A program made the translations under genes and the position numbers. A stretch of 28,826 nucleotides of DNA from an uncultured Dialister sp. (GTDB lineage Bacteria; Bacillota; Negativicutes; Veillonellales; Dialisteraceae), in assembly GCA_934216155.1 (NCBI GenBank), contig CAKQBK010000029.1, forward strand, positions 1 to 28,826. Reading direction: 5' to 3'. Below are positions 17,280 through 24,812 of this stretch, piece by piece (position 1 is the first letter of the stretch; each line of letters opens with the position of its first letter). Below the pieces are notes generated by a model. That model did no database searches and was not told the origin of the DNA. It saw nothing but the letters and a program-made list of their open reading frames with translations.

Positions 17280-17852
17280 ATGAAAACAAATCTGAAACCA
17301 GCATCTAGCATTTATCCACAGCCTGTGCTTGTGATTGCTACCTATGATAAAGACGGAAAGGCCGATGCCATGGTGGCGGCTTGGGGCGGTATTTATGATA
17401 CGAACCAGATTGGTTTCATGCTGGACCATCACCATTTGACCACCGATAACATTCGGGCAGGCAGTGACTTCACGGTTAGTATGGCCACCGTTTCGACCAT
17501 GGCAGAATCGGATTATTTGGGCATGGTTAGCGCTCACCAGGTAGAAGGAAAGATTGAAAAAGTAGGATTCCATACCGTTAAGAGTGAACAGGTCAACGCA
17601 CCGGTGATTACAGAATATCCCCTCACCTTTGAATGCAAAGTGGCAAAAATCACACAGGTAGGAGAAGATTTCCATATTGTAGGGGATATTGTGAATATTT
17701 TGGCTGATGACTCCATTCTTACCGATGGAAAAATTGATCCAGTGAAACTGGCACCGATCACTTTCGACGCCGTTCATGGGACTTATATCCAGCTGGGAGA
17801 CACGGTGGGAAAAGCGTGGAACGCTGGAAGAGCAATTAGGAATGAGAAATGA
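17280..17852 (+). CDS. Flavin reductase-like (FMN-binding split barrel) protein
   Basis: 190 residues matching the flavoredoxin/flavin reductase-like family, which bind FMN in a split beta barrel and pass electrons from NAD(P)H or reduced partners. Seen: the PQPVLVIATYDKDGKADAMVAAWGG strand-loop (14-38), the family's N-terminal FMN segment; NIRAGSDFTVSMAT (57-70); GFHTVKSEQVNAPVITEYPLTFECKV (95-120); and GDTVGKAWNAGR near the end. AAAGGAG lies 7 bases before the ATG. The final residues AIRNEK and the stop are coded by the arm of a family B repeat (GCAATTAGGAATGAGAAATG), so the native end has probably been replaced. Confidence 0.85.
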   Translation: MKTNLKPASSIYPQPVLVIATYDKDGKADAMVAAWGGIYDTNQIGFMLDHHHLTTDNIRAGSDFTVSMATVSTMAESDYLGMVSAHQVEGKIEKVGFHTVKSEQVNAPVITEYPLTFECKVAKITQVGEDFHIVGDIVNILADDSILTDGKIDPVKLAPITFDAVHGTYIQLGDTVGKAWNAGRAIRNEK

Positions 17853-18091
17853 GGAATTAGGAATGAAGGTGGCGGCGCGTCAATTCGTAAAGCGCCGCAA
17901 ATATAAAAGGTTATTATTCTGCTGCTTCCTTTCTTCTAACATATAGCATTTACCGTTGGCGACAAGGTTAAAAAAGGTTATAAAGGGTTATGTTACTACC
18001 GAAATTACATAACCCGTTATAACCTTTTTAAGCTGGAATAAGCCAAAGCTCCTATATGTTTTGAAAAAGGAAATCAGTAGAATAATAACCT
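17834..18091. repeat. Half B element joined to a full C element
   Basis: The B arm (ATTAGGAATGAG words, 17835-17870) and hairpin A (GGCGGCGCG...GCGCCGC, about 17871-17899) are followed at 17908-18091 by a complete 184-bp C element: AGGTTATTATTCTGCTG and its inverted copy with one mismatch (18075-18091). Inside, AAAAAAGGTTATAAAGGGTTATGT faces ACATAACCCGTTATAACC. It lies between two convergent genes and may serve as a terminator for both. Confidence 0.75.
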
Positions 18092-18104
18092 TCTACTTTT
18101 TCTA

Positions 18105-18797
18105 CTAAATGAGCATGGCGAAAAACGATGCTCCTGCTACGGTGAATACGCCAGAGACTACGATGGAGAGGGAGCTCATAGCCCCTTCGACGGGCCCCAT
18201 TTCCATGGCTTTGGCAGTACCCATAGCGTGCGCAGCAGTGCCCATGGCGATGCCTTTGGCGATGGGGTGTTTGATGCCTGCGTATTTACAGATGTATTCG
18301 CCAATCATATTTCCCAAAATCCCAGTGGCAATGATGGCAGCTACGGTGATGGATACATAACCGCCCAGTTCTTCCGAAAGGCCCATGCCAATGGCGGTGG
18401 TGATGGATTTCGGAAGCAGGGTCACATAGGACGCATGGTCAAATCCGAAGGCCAGGCACAGCAGGAAGACAGCAATCATGCCAGTGATGACACCGGAAAG
18501 GATGCCCAAGAAAATAGCTTTGTAATTTTGCTGCAGCAGTTTCATCTGTTCATAGAGCGGCACTGCCAGGCAGATGGTGGACGGGGTCAATAGGTAATTG
18601 ATGTAGGACGCCCCTTCATTATAGGTTTTGTAATCCATGCCAGTCAGTTTCAGAAATCCAATCACCAGGAGCACGGAAATCAGAAGGGGATTGAATAATG
18701 GGTTATGAAATTTGGCAAATACCTTGGTGCCCAGCCAAAATGTAAACAGGCTGATGAAGACCGCCAGGTAGGCCGAGTGTTGCATGAAATCATTCAT
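18105..18797 (-). CDS. lrgB: LrgB/CidB-family membrane protein
   Basis: 230-residue multi-helix membrane protein of the LrgB/YohK family, partner of LrgA. The pair is holin/antiholin-like in staphylococci and has been linked to murein hydrolase control, and in other species to pyruvate or glycolate transport. Seen: NPLLISVLLVIGFL, LTPSTICLAVPLYEQ (about 70-84), the conserved block SVTTAIGM-type LLPKSITTAIGMGLSEELGG (about 127-146), and GTAAHAMGTAKAMEMGPVEGAMSSLSI (about 187-213). Length is standard. Its start overlaps the lrgA stop by four bases (ATGA). Confidence 0.93.
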   Translation of the reverse strand: MNDFMQHSAYLAVFISLFTFWLGTKVFAKFHNPLFNPLLISVLLVIGFLKLTGMDYKTYNEGASYINYLLTPSTICLAVPLYEQMKLLQQNYKAIFLGILSGVITGMIAVFLLCLAFGFDHASYVTLLPKSITTAIGMGLSEELGGYVSITVAAIIATGILGNMIGEYICKYAGIKHPIAKGIAMGTAAHAMGTAKAMEMGPVEGAMSSLSIVVSGVFTVAGASFFAMLI

Positions 18798-19153
18798 TCT
18801 TTATTTTCTCCTGTGTGTTTGATGACAAACTGGGTGAAATGACCCGCCACAATCATGACGGCCGCCAAGGCCAGTACGGTGATGGCAATGTATTCCATCA
18901 GGGCGGAGGAAATCAAATCCCAGGAATTCATGAGCCCTACGGCAGCAGGGATAAAGAGAATGGGCATGATTTCAATGAGGAACATAGAAGCATCGCGGAT
19001 TTGTGATACCCGGAGGATTTTAAAGTATAGAAGAAGAAATAGCAGAATGATGCCGTAAATGCTGGCCGGCACAGGGAGCGGCAGCAGAGAATGGAGAATC
19101 TCGCCTCCAAAGGATATCATCAAAATGTATCCAAATTGTTGTAAATAACCCAT
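18794..19153 (-). CDS. lrgA: LrgA/CidA-family holin-like protein
   Basis: 119 residues with four predicted helices. The LPLPVPASIYGIILLFLLL segment (about 25-43) is the hallmark of CidA/LrgA, followed by FLIEIMPILFIPAAVGLM (58-75). It forms oligomeric membrane assemblies that influence lysis or metabolite movement together with LrgB. GAAAGGAAT lies before the ATG. No LytSR-type regulator is visible in the window. The gap upstream is taken by a family B element containing parS. Confidence 0.92.
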   Translation of the reverse strand: MGYLQQFGYILMISFGGEILHSLLPLPVPASIYGIILLFLLLYFKILRVSQIRDASMFLIEIMPILFIPAAVGLMNSWDLISSALMEYIAITVLALAAVMIVAGHFTQFVIKHTGENKE

Positions 19154-19205
19154 AATATTCCTTTCGTGTGTTAGTTCTTATTGTTATGTAATGGGAATTT
19201 TTAAA

Positions 19206-19452
19206 GTGAGGAATGAGGAGTTAGGAGTGAGGAGTGAAGGCCGGCGAGCGCGCCAAATTGCTCTTATGCGAATCATTTCAGATAGCACAGAGTCCGTTTC
19301 TATATGCTCGCCGAGATTTAGGACTGGATAGATTCATGTTTCACGTGAAACATGAATCTATCGGAATAAGAAATATAAAAAGGGGTATTGGGGCGCTGTA
19401 TGAATTGTGCGCCCCTTCTACCACTCCTCACTCCTCATTCCTAACTCCTCAC
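19206..19452. repeat. Family B element carrying parS
   Basis: 247 bp, in the opposite orientation to the copies at 12216 and 24813. The arms are 19206-19240 and about 19418-19452. In order: hairpin B (CCGGCGAGCGCG ... CTCGCCG, 19241-19316), the parS palindrome (19327-19362), then hairpin A (AAAGGGGTATT, GGGGCGC...GCGCCCC, 19379-19416). Hairpin B shares ATATAGAAACGGACTC words with the copy at 24813. Confidence 0.8.
19337..19352. promoter_or_regulatory. parS chromosome partition site
   Basis: TGTTTCACGTGAAACA, a perfect match to the bacterial parS consensus bound by ParB/Spo0J, which loads, slides and recruits SMC to segregate the origin region. It is embedded in a longer perfect palindrome of 36 bp (19327-19362). 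parS sites usually lie near oriC, so the window may belong to the origin-proximal part of the chromosome. No parA or parB gene is in this window. Confidence 0.93.
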
Positions 19453-19488
19453 TATAAAAAGTGGTATGAAAAGACAATGTTAGATTTA

Positions 19489-20094
19489 TCATTTCAACGG
19501 ATAAAACGGTTCTGTCCGTTTTTGTGCTTCTTTCACATTTTCAATGTAGGTTTCAATGAGGGAAGCGGCTGCCTGGTGGCCGATGCGGGAGGTGTCGATG
19601 GAAATATCGTAGTTCTTTGCTTCGCCCCAAATGGTGCCGGTGTAGTAGCGATGGTAGGCCAGACGGCTGTCGTCCGCTTTGTGGATAATATCCAGGGCTT
19701 CTTTTTGACTCACATGGAGAAGCTGGGTTTTGTACCATACCCGGTAGTCCAAATCGCCGTGAACAAAGACGGATACACAATCTGAGCGGTCTTTGAAAAT
19801 ATAGTTACCGCACCGACCGATCAGAACGAAGTCGTGATCAGAAATGAGATGTTCCAAAGCATCTCGTTCCGGTTCAGTGAATTTCTTATTTCTAAAATCC
19901 ATGGAAAGGGCATACATAAGGGAATTGACAGGAAATTCGTCAAAAAATCCTCGCATGGTGTCATAAATGCCTTTCTCTTTAGCCAATTTCGATAAACTGG
20001 TCTGGTCATACACGGGAATGCCGTACTTGTCGGCCAAAATTTTTCCCACCGTATATCCGCCGCTTCCGCTCTGGCGGGCAATGGTAATAATCAT
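19489..20094 (-). CDS. Cytidylate kinase-like (AAA_26 type) protein
   Basis: 201 residues. Starts MIITIARQSGSGGYTVGK, a P-loop of the cytidylate-kinase-like family (the R-Q-x-G-S-G-G-x-x-x-G form), followed by LADKYGIPVYDQTSL, matching the AxxLgiPfyD segment of those proteins. VLIGRCGNYIF (90-100) and DDSRLAYHRYYTGTIWGEAKNYDISIDTSRIG (141-172) are also typical. These proteins are a paralogous branch distinct from housekeeping Cmk; the nucleotide or other substrate phosphorylated is not established. GAAAAGGAG sits before the ATG. The leader holds a 21-bp perfect hairpin of family D. Confidence 0.85.
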   Translation of the reverse strand: MIITIARQSGSGGYTVGKILADKYGIPVYDQTSLSKLAKEKGIYDTMRGFFDEFPVNSLMYALSMDFRNKKFTEPERDALEHLISDHDFVLIGRCGNYIFKDRSDCVSVFVHGDLDYRVWYKTQLLHVSQKEALDIIHKADDSRLAYHRYYTGTIWGEAKNYDISIDTSRIGHQAAASLIETYIENVKEAQKRTEPFYPLK

Positions 20095-20124
20095 GAGAGT
20101 CTCCTTTTCTGTAAAAATGTGACT

Positions 20125-20182
20125 GGTGACTCGTGACTGGTGACTAGGAAAATAAGAACCCAGTCACCAGTCACGAGTCACC
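20125..20182. repeat. Family D hairpin in the leader of the kinase-like gene
   Basis: A perfect 21-bp inverted repeat: 20125-20145 (GGTGACTCGTGACTGGTGAC plus T) and 20162-20182, loop of 16. It lies between the putative promoter (20234-20239) and the start at 20094, so it would be present in that gene's mRNA. Confidence 0.8.
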
Positions 20183-20233
20183 GATTTGAAATTGTTAAAC
20201 AAATACTAGGATAATAGTAGAGTATTAAGACAT

Positions 20234-20239
20234 ATTATA
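20234..20239 (-). promoter_or_regulatory. -10 of the kinase-like gene promoter
   Basis: TATAAT on the minus strand (ATTATA on plus). The -35 region is weak. The leader would be about 130 nt and includes the family D hairpin. Confidence 0.5.
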
Positions 20240-20344
20240 CCACGTATGGCAAGAGGTCGGGAAAATTTTGGCGATCTAATAATGGTGGACTGGTAGACTG
20301 TTAACAGTTAACAGTCTACTAGTCACTGGTCACCAACCAAAAAA

Positions 20345-20535
20345 TCCCCATCCGGTGGGGAAACCGGATGGGGGTTTTATAGGAGAGAGGGTAAATTATT
20401 ATCAAGAAAATCTAAAAATTGAAAAGAGCAGAGGCACCTCCTTTGGATAGCTTGGTATAGATCGATGGAGTCACTATGGGGAATAATGACTCATCAGAGA
20501 GAACTAACCTCTAAGTTGACCGCCGGTCAACTTAT
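20345..20535 (-). ncRNA. Orphan small RNA candidate
   Basis: Promoter TTGCGA (20564-20569), 16 bp, TATAAT (20542-20547), all on the minus strand. A terminator, CCCCATCCGGT with ACCGGATGGGG (20346-20356 and 20363-20373) followed by six Ts, ends it, giving about 190 nt. Inside are a 9-bp hairpin at the very 5' end, GAGTCA/TGACTC around 20471-20496, and a ten-base perfect Shine-Dalgarno, AAAGGAGGTG (20435-20444), with no start codon at a usable distance. The only small frame (six codons, MSHYSP) lies upstream of that site. It could be a regulatory RNA or the leader of a lost gene. Confidence 0.5.
20513..20533. promoter_or_regulatory. Operator-like palindrome at the small RNA start
   Basis: AAGTTGACC-GNC-GGTCAACTT, perfect 9-bp half-sites with a 3-bp centre, placed from about +3 to +23 of the predicted orphan transcript. 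The TTGACC/GGTCAA form resembles operators of TetR-family regulators, but no such regulator is in the window. It could equally act as an RNA hairpin. Confidence 0.55.
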
Positions 20536-20652
20536 GTATGTATTATACCATTTTTGCGGTGTTTCGCAAGTCCATTTTTATTATATTTTCATAAATTCCT
20601 AACCGTATATTCTTATTTGTTTTTAATATTTTCGACTGAAAGTCAAAAAAGA

Positions 20653-20999
20653 GCAGTGAGAAGTGAGTAGTTAGAAGTGAGAAATGGTGGTGGCGGCCCA
20701 CAATTCATGAAGGGCCACATTTTTTATGGAATGTGGGGAATGGGGAAGGAGGGAGTTGGCATGATTTCACTGGTGTTTACAGGTTGCTCAGGGTTCTCAA
20801 GGTTCTAAGGGTTCTGAAGGTTCTAAAGGGCCTCGAATGTGCAAATAGTCGCTAGCGGTATTATAGCCTCGTTATTTTCTATTAGCAATAAAAATACCGC
20901 TATGCCCAAGTGTATAACCTTTTATAACCTTGAGTATAGCGGTCGTGTTTCTTTGTTATGCAGTTGTAATCAGTAGAATATAACCTTTAGATCAGCGTT
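20653..20999. repeat. Half B, half A and half C elements in a row
   Basis: 20653-20730: degraded B arm (AGTGAGAAGTGAG) and hairpin A (GGCGGCCC...GGGCC). 20776-20850: A arm (ACAGGTTGCTCAGGGTTCTC) leading to CCTCGAATGTGC and a CGCTAGCG core. 20925-20999: C-type TAACC words with GTAGAATATAACCTT. No gene fits in the 300 bp or so between the small RNA promoter and thioredoxin. Confidence 0.6.
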
Positions 21000-21043
21000 T
21001 TAGTAGATATTGTCGCTGCTAGAAACAGCAATAAATAATCTTT

Positions 21044-21367
21044 TTATTCCAAGCTATTTTCCACTTGCTGGATGAATTCTTCCTGGGACATGGCGCCGAT
21101 GAAGCGGTTCACTTCTTCGCCGTCTTTGAAGAGGATGATAGTCGGGATGGACATGATATCCAATTCGCCAGCCAGTTCCTGCATTTCATCCACATCGACC
21201 TTGTGGAAAGCAATGCGATCACCCAGTACGGAATCGGCAGCTTCCAGAACCGGTGCCATCATGCGGCAAGGACCGCACCAGGTGGCCCAGAAGTCAACCA
21301 GACTATATCCAGCGTGATGGGTAATTTCTGTATCAAATGTTTCTTGGTCATGAATTTCAGTAATCAT
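21044..21367 (-). CDS. trxA: Thioredoxin
   Basis: 107-residue cytoplasmic dithiol reductase. The active site WCGPC is at 30-34 within VDFWATWCGPCRMMAPVLE, the KVDVDE strand follows (56-61), and the cis-proline is in SIPTIILFKDGEE. Length and order are those of TrxA. AAGGAGC precedes the ATG. A possible -10 TATAGC near 21395 has a TCGTTC-C-GAACGA palindrome (21408-21420) over its -35 area, and a better promoter, TTGCTA to TGCTATAAT (-10 at 21556-21561), lies farther up. No thioredoxin reductase gene is adjacent. Confidence 0.96.
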   Translation of the reverse strand: MITEIHDQETFDTEITHHAGYSLVDFWATWCGPCRMMAPVLEAADSVLGDRIAFHKVDVDEMQELAGELDIMSIPTIILFKDGEEVNRFIGAMSQEEFIQQVENSLE

Positions 21368-21555
21368 AGTTATGCTCCTTATGTAAATAAATGCTATACG
21401 CCATTGGTCGTTCCGAACGAATGAAAATAATAAGAAATCGCAGGCTAGGAATTGGGGATTAGAATGAATTTTTCTGAAGCATAGCTCCTAGTCACGAGTC
21501 ACTAGTCCCCCGTCACTATCATATAGAAATGTTTAAATTTAATATTTTCGATTTA

Positions 21556-21582
21556 ATTATAGCATAAATGGATGAGATAGCA
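21556..21582 (-). promoter_or_regulatory. Upstream promoter reading toward trxA
   Basis: On the minus strand TTGCTA, 16 bp, then TATAAT (21556-21561) with the TGC extension. It would give a leader of about 180 nt crossing the family D words at 21486-21518. Confidence 0.5.
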
Positions 21583-21655
21583 AGAGGGAAAATGAGTGCA
21601 GAGTGAAGAGAGAAGGTGGAGGTACATACAATTTGGAAGCACCGCTCATATAATA

Positions 21656-21840
21656 AGGTTATTATTCTACTCGTTTTCATTTTCTAACATGTAAATTTTA
21701 TCGTTTCTTACAAGGTTAAAAGGGTTATATAAGGTTATGTGTGTACCGCAAGTTTCATAACCTTATATAACCTTTTATAACCTGAAGTTAGCCGTGCTCG
21801 TGATATGTTAGAAAGAGGAAATGAGTAGAATAATAACCTT
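21656..21840. repeat. Family C element, complete copy
   Basis: 185 bp bounded by perfect 18-bp inverted ends, AAGGTTATTATTCTACTC (21656-21673) and GAGTAGAATAATAACCTT (21823-21840). The interior is also palindromic: CTAACATG faces ATATGTTAG, and AAAGGGTTATATAAGGTTATG faces CATAACCTTATATAACC. It is preceded by a degraded B half (21596-21650). No clear target-site duplication. The rest of the gap to 22096 is A/T-rich with a possible TATAAT at 22013-22018; the 66-codon frame in it is not believed. Confidence 0.85.
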
Positions 21841-22096
21841 TTCAATCTGTGGGATTTTTAAATTTTATATTCCGTTACCGCCATTTCTACTAAATGGCAC
21901 CATTAAATACCAATTGAGTACACATATAAAACGGATAGCATCATATTTGTGCACCATATTTCTTTTAACCCCTTATAAGTATCTTCTATTATGTAATTAT
22001 TTTTGTAACATGTATAATTAGACAATAACTCATCGAATTTGCTTATTTAATAATGATATTTTAGTATAGATAGCAATGGGATAGAAAGGAGAGCGT

Positions 22097-22720
22097 ATGG
22101 AACGAAAAGCAGCAGTGGAACGATTGCTTTCCGGTTATCGTCGGTACTATACCATCACCCGTTTTGACGGGATTGATGAAGCAGCCGGCGAAGGGCTTCG
22201 GGAAGCGGTGCATTTGGAAAAGCCACGTTTGCCCTGCGGGGCAGAATTGAGCGCCGTGTGCGAATATTATGAAAAAGCGGAAAAGTACTTTCTATTTCAT
22301 TCAAACCAACTATGGTCGACCCATCAGGAAGAGTTTTTATTTGTCTTCGCTGTGCCCCATCTGACCATGGAGGTTTTTGAAGCCTGTAAGACCTATGCCT
22401 ATGAGGCGGGAATGGATATGGCCCATATCGGTTCTGGTCATATGTATACCTATATTTCACCGGTCTTTCTATGTGATTCGGTGGATGAGGATGCGAGAAA
22501 AGCATTGGAAAAGTGCAAGTATTACAAAACCTTCCGTTTCTCCTTCCATGGTTGGATGGAGTACCATGCAGGCTGTGTGGATCTATCGACCGATCGGTTG
22601 TATTTCAACAAAGCCGGTCGTTGCATGGAAAAGGGCTTGAAAGAGGTTTTGCATATACAGGAGAAAAAGGGAATTAAAGATTTCTTTCGACTGAGCCGCT
22701 GGGGTGAGGCGTTGTCGTAG
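22097..22720 (+). CDS. Conserved-looking protein of unknown function
   Basis: 207 residues, soluble, no signal or membrane helix. The gene has a good ribosome site (AAAGGAGAG, seven bases before the ATG), even codon use and full-length plausibility. Residues 1-35 look helical and basic (MERKAAVERLLSGYRRYYTITRFD); the middle is rich in aromatic residues and acidic turns (CEYYEKAEKYFLFHSNQLWST, EEFLFVFAVPHLT); a C-terminal stretch has FHGWMEYHAGCVDLSTDRLYFNKAGR. I do not recognise a family. It is flanked by repeats on both sides and has no operon partner. Confidence 0.75.
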   Translation: MERKAAVERLLSGYRRYYTITRFDGIDEAAGEGLREAVHLEKPRLPCGAELSAVCEYYEKAEKYFLFHSNQLWSTHQEEFLFVFAVPHLTMEVFEACKTYAYEAGMDMAHIGSGHMYTYISPVFLCDSVDEDARKALEKCKYYKTFRFSFHGWMEYHAGCVDLSTDRLYFNKAGRCMEKGLKEVLHIQEKKGIKDFFRLSRWGEALS

Positions 22721-22780
22721 GAATAGGGGAATCTTGCATTATCTATTTGAGTCAGTAGATAGAATTTGGATAGCGATGAT

Positions 22781-22926
22781 AGGTTTCTCAGGTTGCTTAG
22801 GTTTCTCAAGGTACTCAGGTTCATCGAATGAGCCAATAGACGCTAGCGTCATTTAGCACATTCGAGAAACCTGAGCGACCTGAGAAACTTGAGAAACTTG
22901 AGAAACTTGAGAAACCTGAGAAACCT
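22781..22926. repeat. Family A palindromic element, complete copy
   Basis: Left arm of 9-nt words (AGGTTTCTCAGGTTGCTTAG and on), centre TCGAATGAGCCAATAG, GACGCTAGCGTC (22839-22850), GCACATTCG, and right arm GAGAAACCT, GAGCGACCT, then GAGAAACTT three times and GAGAAACCT twice. The core matches the copy at 506-636. It sits 18 bp upstream of the cstA promoter. Confidence 0.85.
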
Positions 22927-22943
22927 AATAGCAGAAGCCGTGA

Positions 22944-22972
22944 TTGTCCGTTTGACTCATTGAGTGTATGAT
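22944..22972 (+). promoter_or_regulatory. Promoter of cstA
   Basis: TTGTCC (22944-22949), 17-bp spacer, TATGAT (22967-22972). The leader would be about 32 nt with GGAAGGAG at 22997-23004. Confidence 0.6.
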
Positions 22973-23010
22973 ACCCAATCGGAGAGTATAAAAATGGGAA
23001 GGAGATTATT

Positions 23011-24756
23011 ATGAATACACTGGTTTTACTGTCCGTCTGTTTAGTCATTTTATTATGTGGTTATATTTTCTATGGTCGATGGCTGGTCAAGCAATGGGGC
23101 GTAGGGGAAGGCAATCGTCCGACGCCGGCGCACACCATGGAAGATGGTGTCGATTATGTACCGGCGAAAGCACCGGTCCTCATGGGCCATCATTTTTCCT
23201 CTATCGCAGGGGCTGGTCCGATCACTGGTCCTATCGGGGCGGCTATGTTTGGCTGGCTGCCGGTTACCCTGTGGGTTCTGGTAGGGGGCATTTTCTTTGG
23301 CGGTGTCCATGACTTTGGTGCTCTCTTTGCTTCCATTCGTCACAATGGACAGTCCATCGGTGAAATTATTTCTGCCAATATGTCCAAAAGAGCGAAGCAG
23401 CTCTTCATTATTTTCTCTTACCTCACTTTGATTTTGGTTGTAGCTGCTTTTGCTGCTATCGTAGCTTCTACTTTTGGTGCTACCATCGAAAATGGGGTAG
23501 TCAATGAAGCCAAGAGTGCCACCAAAGCGTCTGTTGCTATGGTTTCCCTGCTCTTCATCGTGGTAGCTATCATTTTCGGCTTTGCTGTGTATCGTCGTCA
23601 CACTTCTATGATTACTTCCACCATCCTGGGCGTGGCTGCCATTGCCATCTGCATGGCCATTGGTATGAATTTCCACCCGATTTATTTCTCCACCACCACC
23701 TGGATGTGGATCATTGGTCTCTATATCACCGTTGCCTCTGTCACTCCTGTTTGGATTCTGCTGCAGCCTCGTGATTATCTGTCTTCTTTCCTGCTCTATG
23801 CAATGCTCATCGTTGCTGTAGTAGGTATCGTTGGCGCTCATCCAGATATCAACCCAGACCTGTTCCCTGCTTACACTGGTTTTGCTGTAGATAATGGCAA
23901 CGGCGTGCAGTACATGTTCCCGATTTTGTTCACTACAGTGGCTTGCGGTGCTATTTCTGGGTTCCATTCTCTCGTTTCTTCTGGTACCACTTCCAAACAG
24001 CTGGATAAAGAATCCGATGCGAAGCCGATTGCTTACGGCGGCATGCTGCTGGAATGTGTACTGGCTGTGATTACTCTTTGTGCCATTGCTTATGCAAGAG
24101 AAACAGGTCATACCGCTGGTGCAACCGATATCTTTGCCGGTGGTATCGCTGCTATGATCGGTGCTATCCCTGGTCTGGAAGGCATGGAAACCATGATGTA
24201 TACCCTGCTGGTTCTGACCTACTCCGCATTCTGCCTGACCTCTCTGGATACAGCTACTCGTCTGGCACGTTTCATGTTCCAGGAATTCTGGATGGAACCA
24301 GGCGAAACCCCGAAGGATATCAAAGGCGGTTTCAAGAAACTGATGGTTAATCCTTATTTTGCAACTGTTCTCACCGTATTCCTGGGCGTTATGCTCGGTA
24401 TGAACGGCTTCATGAAGATTTGGGGCCTCTTCGGTGCTGCGAACCAGCTGCTGGCTGGTATCGGCCTCTTGGCTGTAGCTGCTTGGCTTGGCAACGCTGG
24501 CAAGAACAACAGAATGTTCCTCTTCCCAATGACATTCATGATGATTGTTACCCTCTGCTCTTTGGCTCTCATTGTGAGAAACCAGGTTATGATTATCATG
24601 AAAGGCGGCGCTGACTGGGGTCCATACGCTCAGGCTGGCATAGGTGCTCTCCTGATCGTCCTGGCTCTGGAACTGGCTGTCGAAGGCTACCACACCATCT
24701 TCGGTCACGGTGGCAAAGGCGGCGAAAAAGTAGAAGACCTGCCGGAAGCGGATTAA
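23011..24756 (+). CDS. cstA: Carbon starvation protein A family transporter
   Basis: 581-residue inner membrane transporter with about 15 helices. The N-terminal GHHFSSIAGAGPITGPIGA (59-77) and GGIFFGGVHDFGALFASIRH (97-116) are diagnostic of CstA; GAISGFHSLVSSGTTSKQL and FGAANQLLAGIGLLAVAAWL follow in the usual places. CstA and its paralogue BtsT take up pyruvate and possibly peptides in exchange with protons. The length is that of the shorter Firmicute branch rather than the roughly 700-residue enterobacterial form. Single gene with its own promoter and terminator. Confidence 0.95.
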   Translation: MNTLVLLSVCLVILLCGYIFYGRWLVKQWGVGEGNRPTPAHTMEDGVDYVPAKAPVLMGHHFSSIAGAGPITGPIGAAMFGWLPVTLWVLVGGIFFGGVHDFGALFASIRHNGQSIGEIISANMSKRAKQLFIIFSYLTLILVVAAFAAIVASTFGATIENGVVNEAKSATKASVAMVSLLFIVVAIIFGFAVYRRHTSMITSTILGVAAIAICMAIGMNFHPIYFSTTTWMWIIGLYITVASVTPVWILLQPRDYLSSFLLYAMLIVAVVGIVGAHPDINPDLFPAYTGFAVDNGNGVQYMFPILFTTVACGAISGFHSLVSSGTTSKQLDKESDAKPIAYGGMLLECVLAVITLCAIAYARETGHTAGATDIFAGGIAAMIGAIPGLEGMETMMYTLLVLTYSAFCLTSLDTATRLARFMFQEFWMEPGETPKDIKGGFKKLMVNPYFATVLTVFLGVMLGMNGFMKIWGLFGAANQLLAGIGLLAVAAWLGNAGKNNRMFLFPMTFMMIVTLCSLALIVRNQVMIIMKGGADWGPYAQAGIGALLIVLALELAVEGYHTIFGHGGKGGEKVEDLPEAD

Positions 24757-24769
24757 CTTTACAGGAAAT

Positions 24770-24806
24770 ACAAAAAGCGTCATCTGTAGCGGATGACGCT
24801 TTTTGT
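24770..24806. terminator. Terminator after cstA
   Basis: A 15-bp stem, ACAAAAAGCGTCATC (24770-24784) with GATGACGCTTTTTGT (24792-24806), loop of seven. T tract on plus, A tract on the other side, so it is bidirectional. Confidence 0.92.
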
Positions 24807-24812
24807 AATGCA

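Noticed and set aside
17312..17320. DnaA box TTATCCACA
   Set aside because: A single copy inside a coding region, with no cluster; not evidence of an origin.
21821..22021. 66-codon frame starting in the C element end
   Set aside because: A/T-driven, begins inside a repeat and has no ribosome site.
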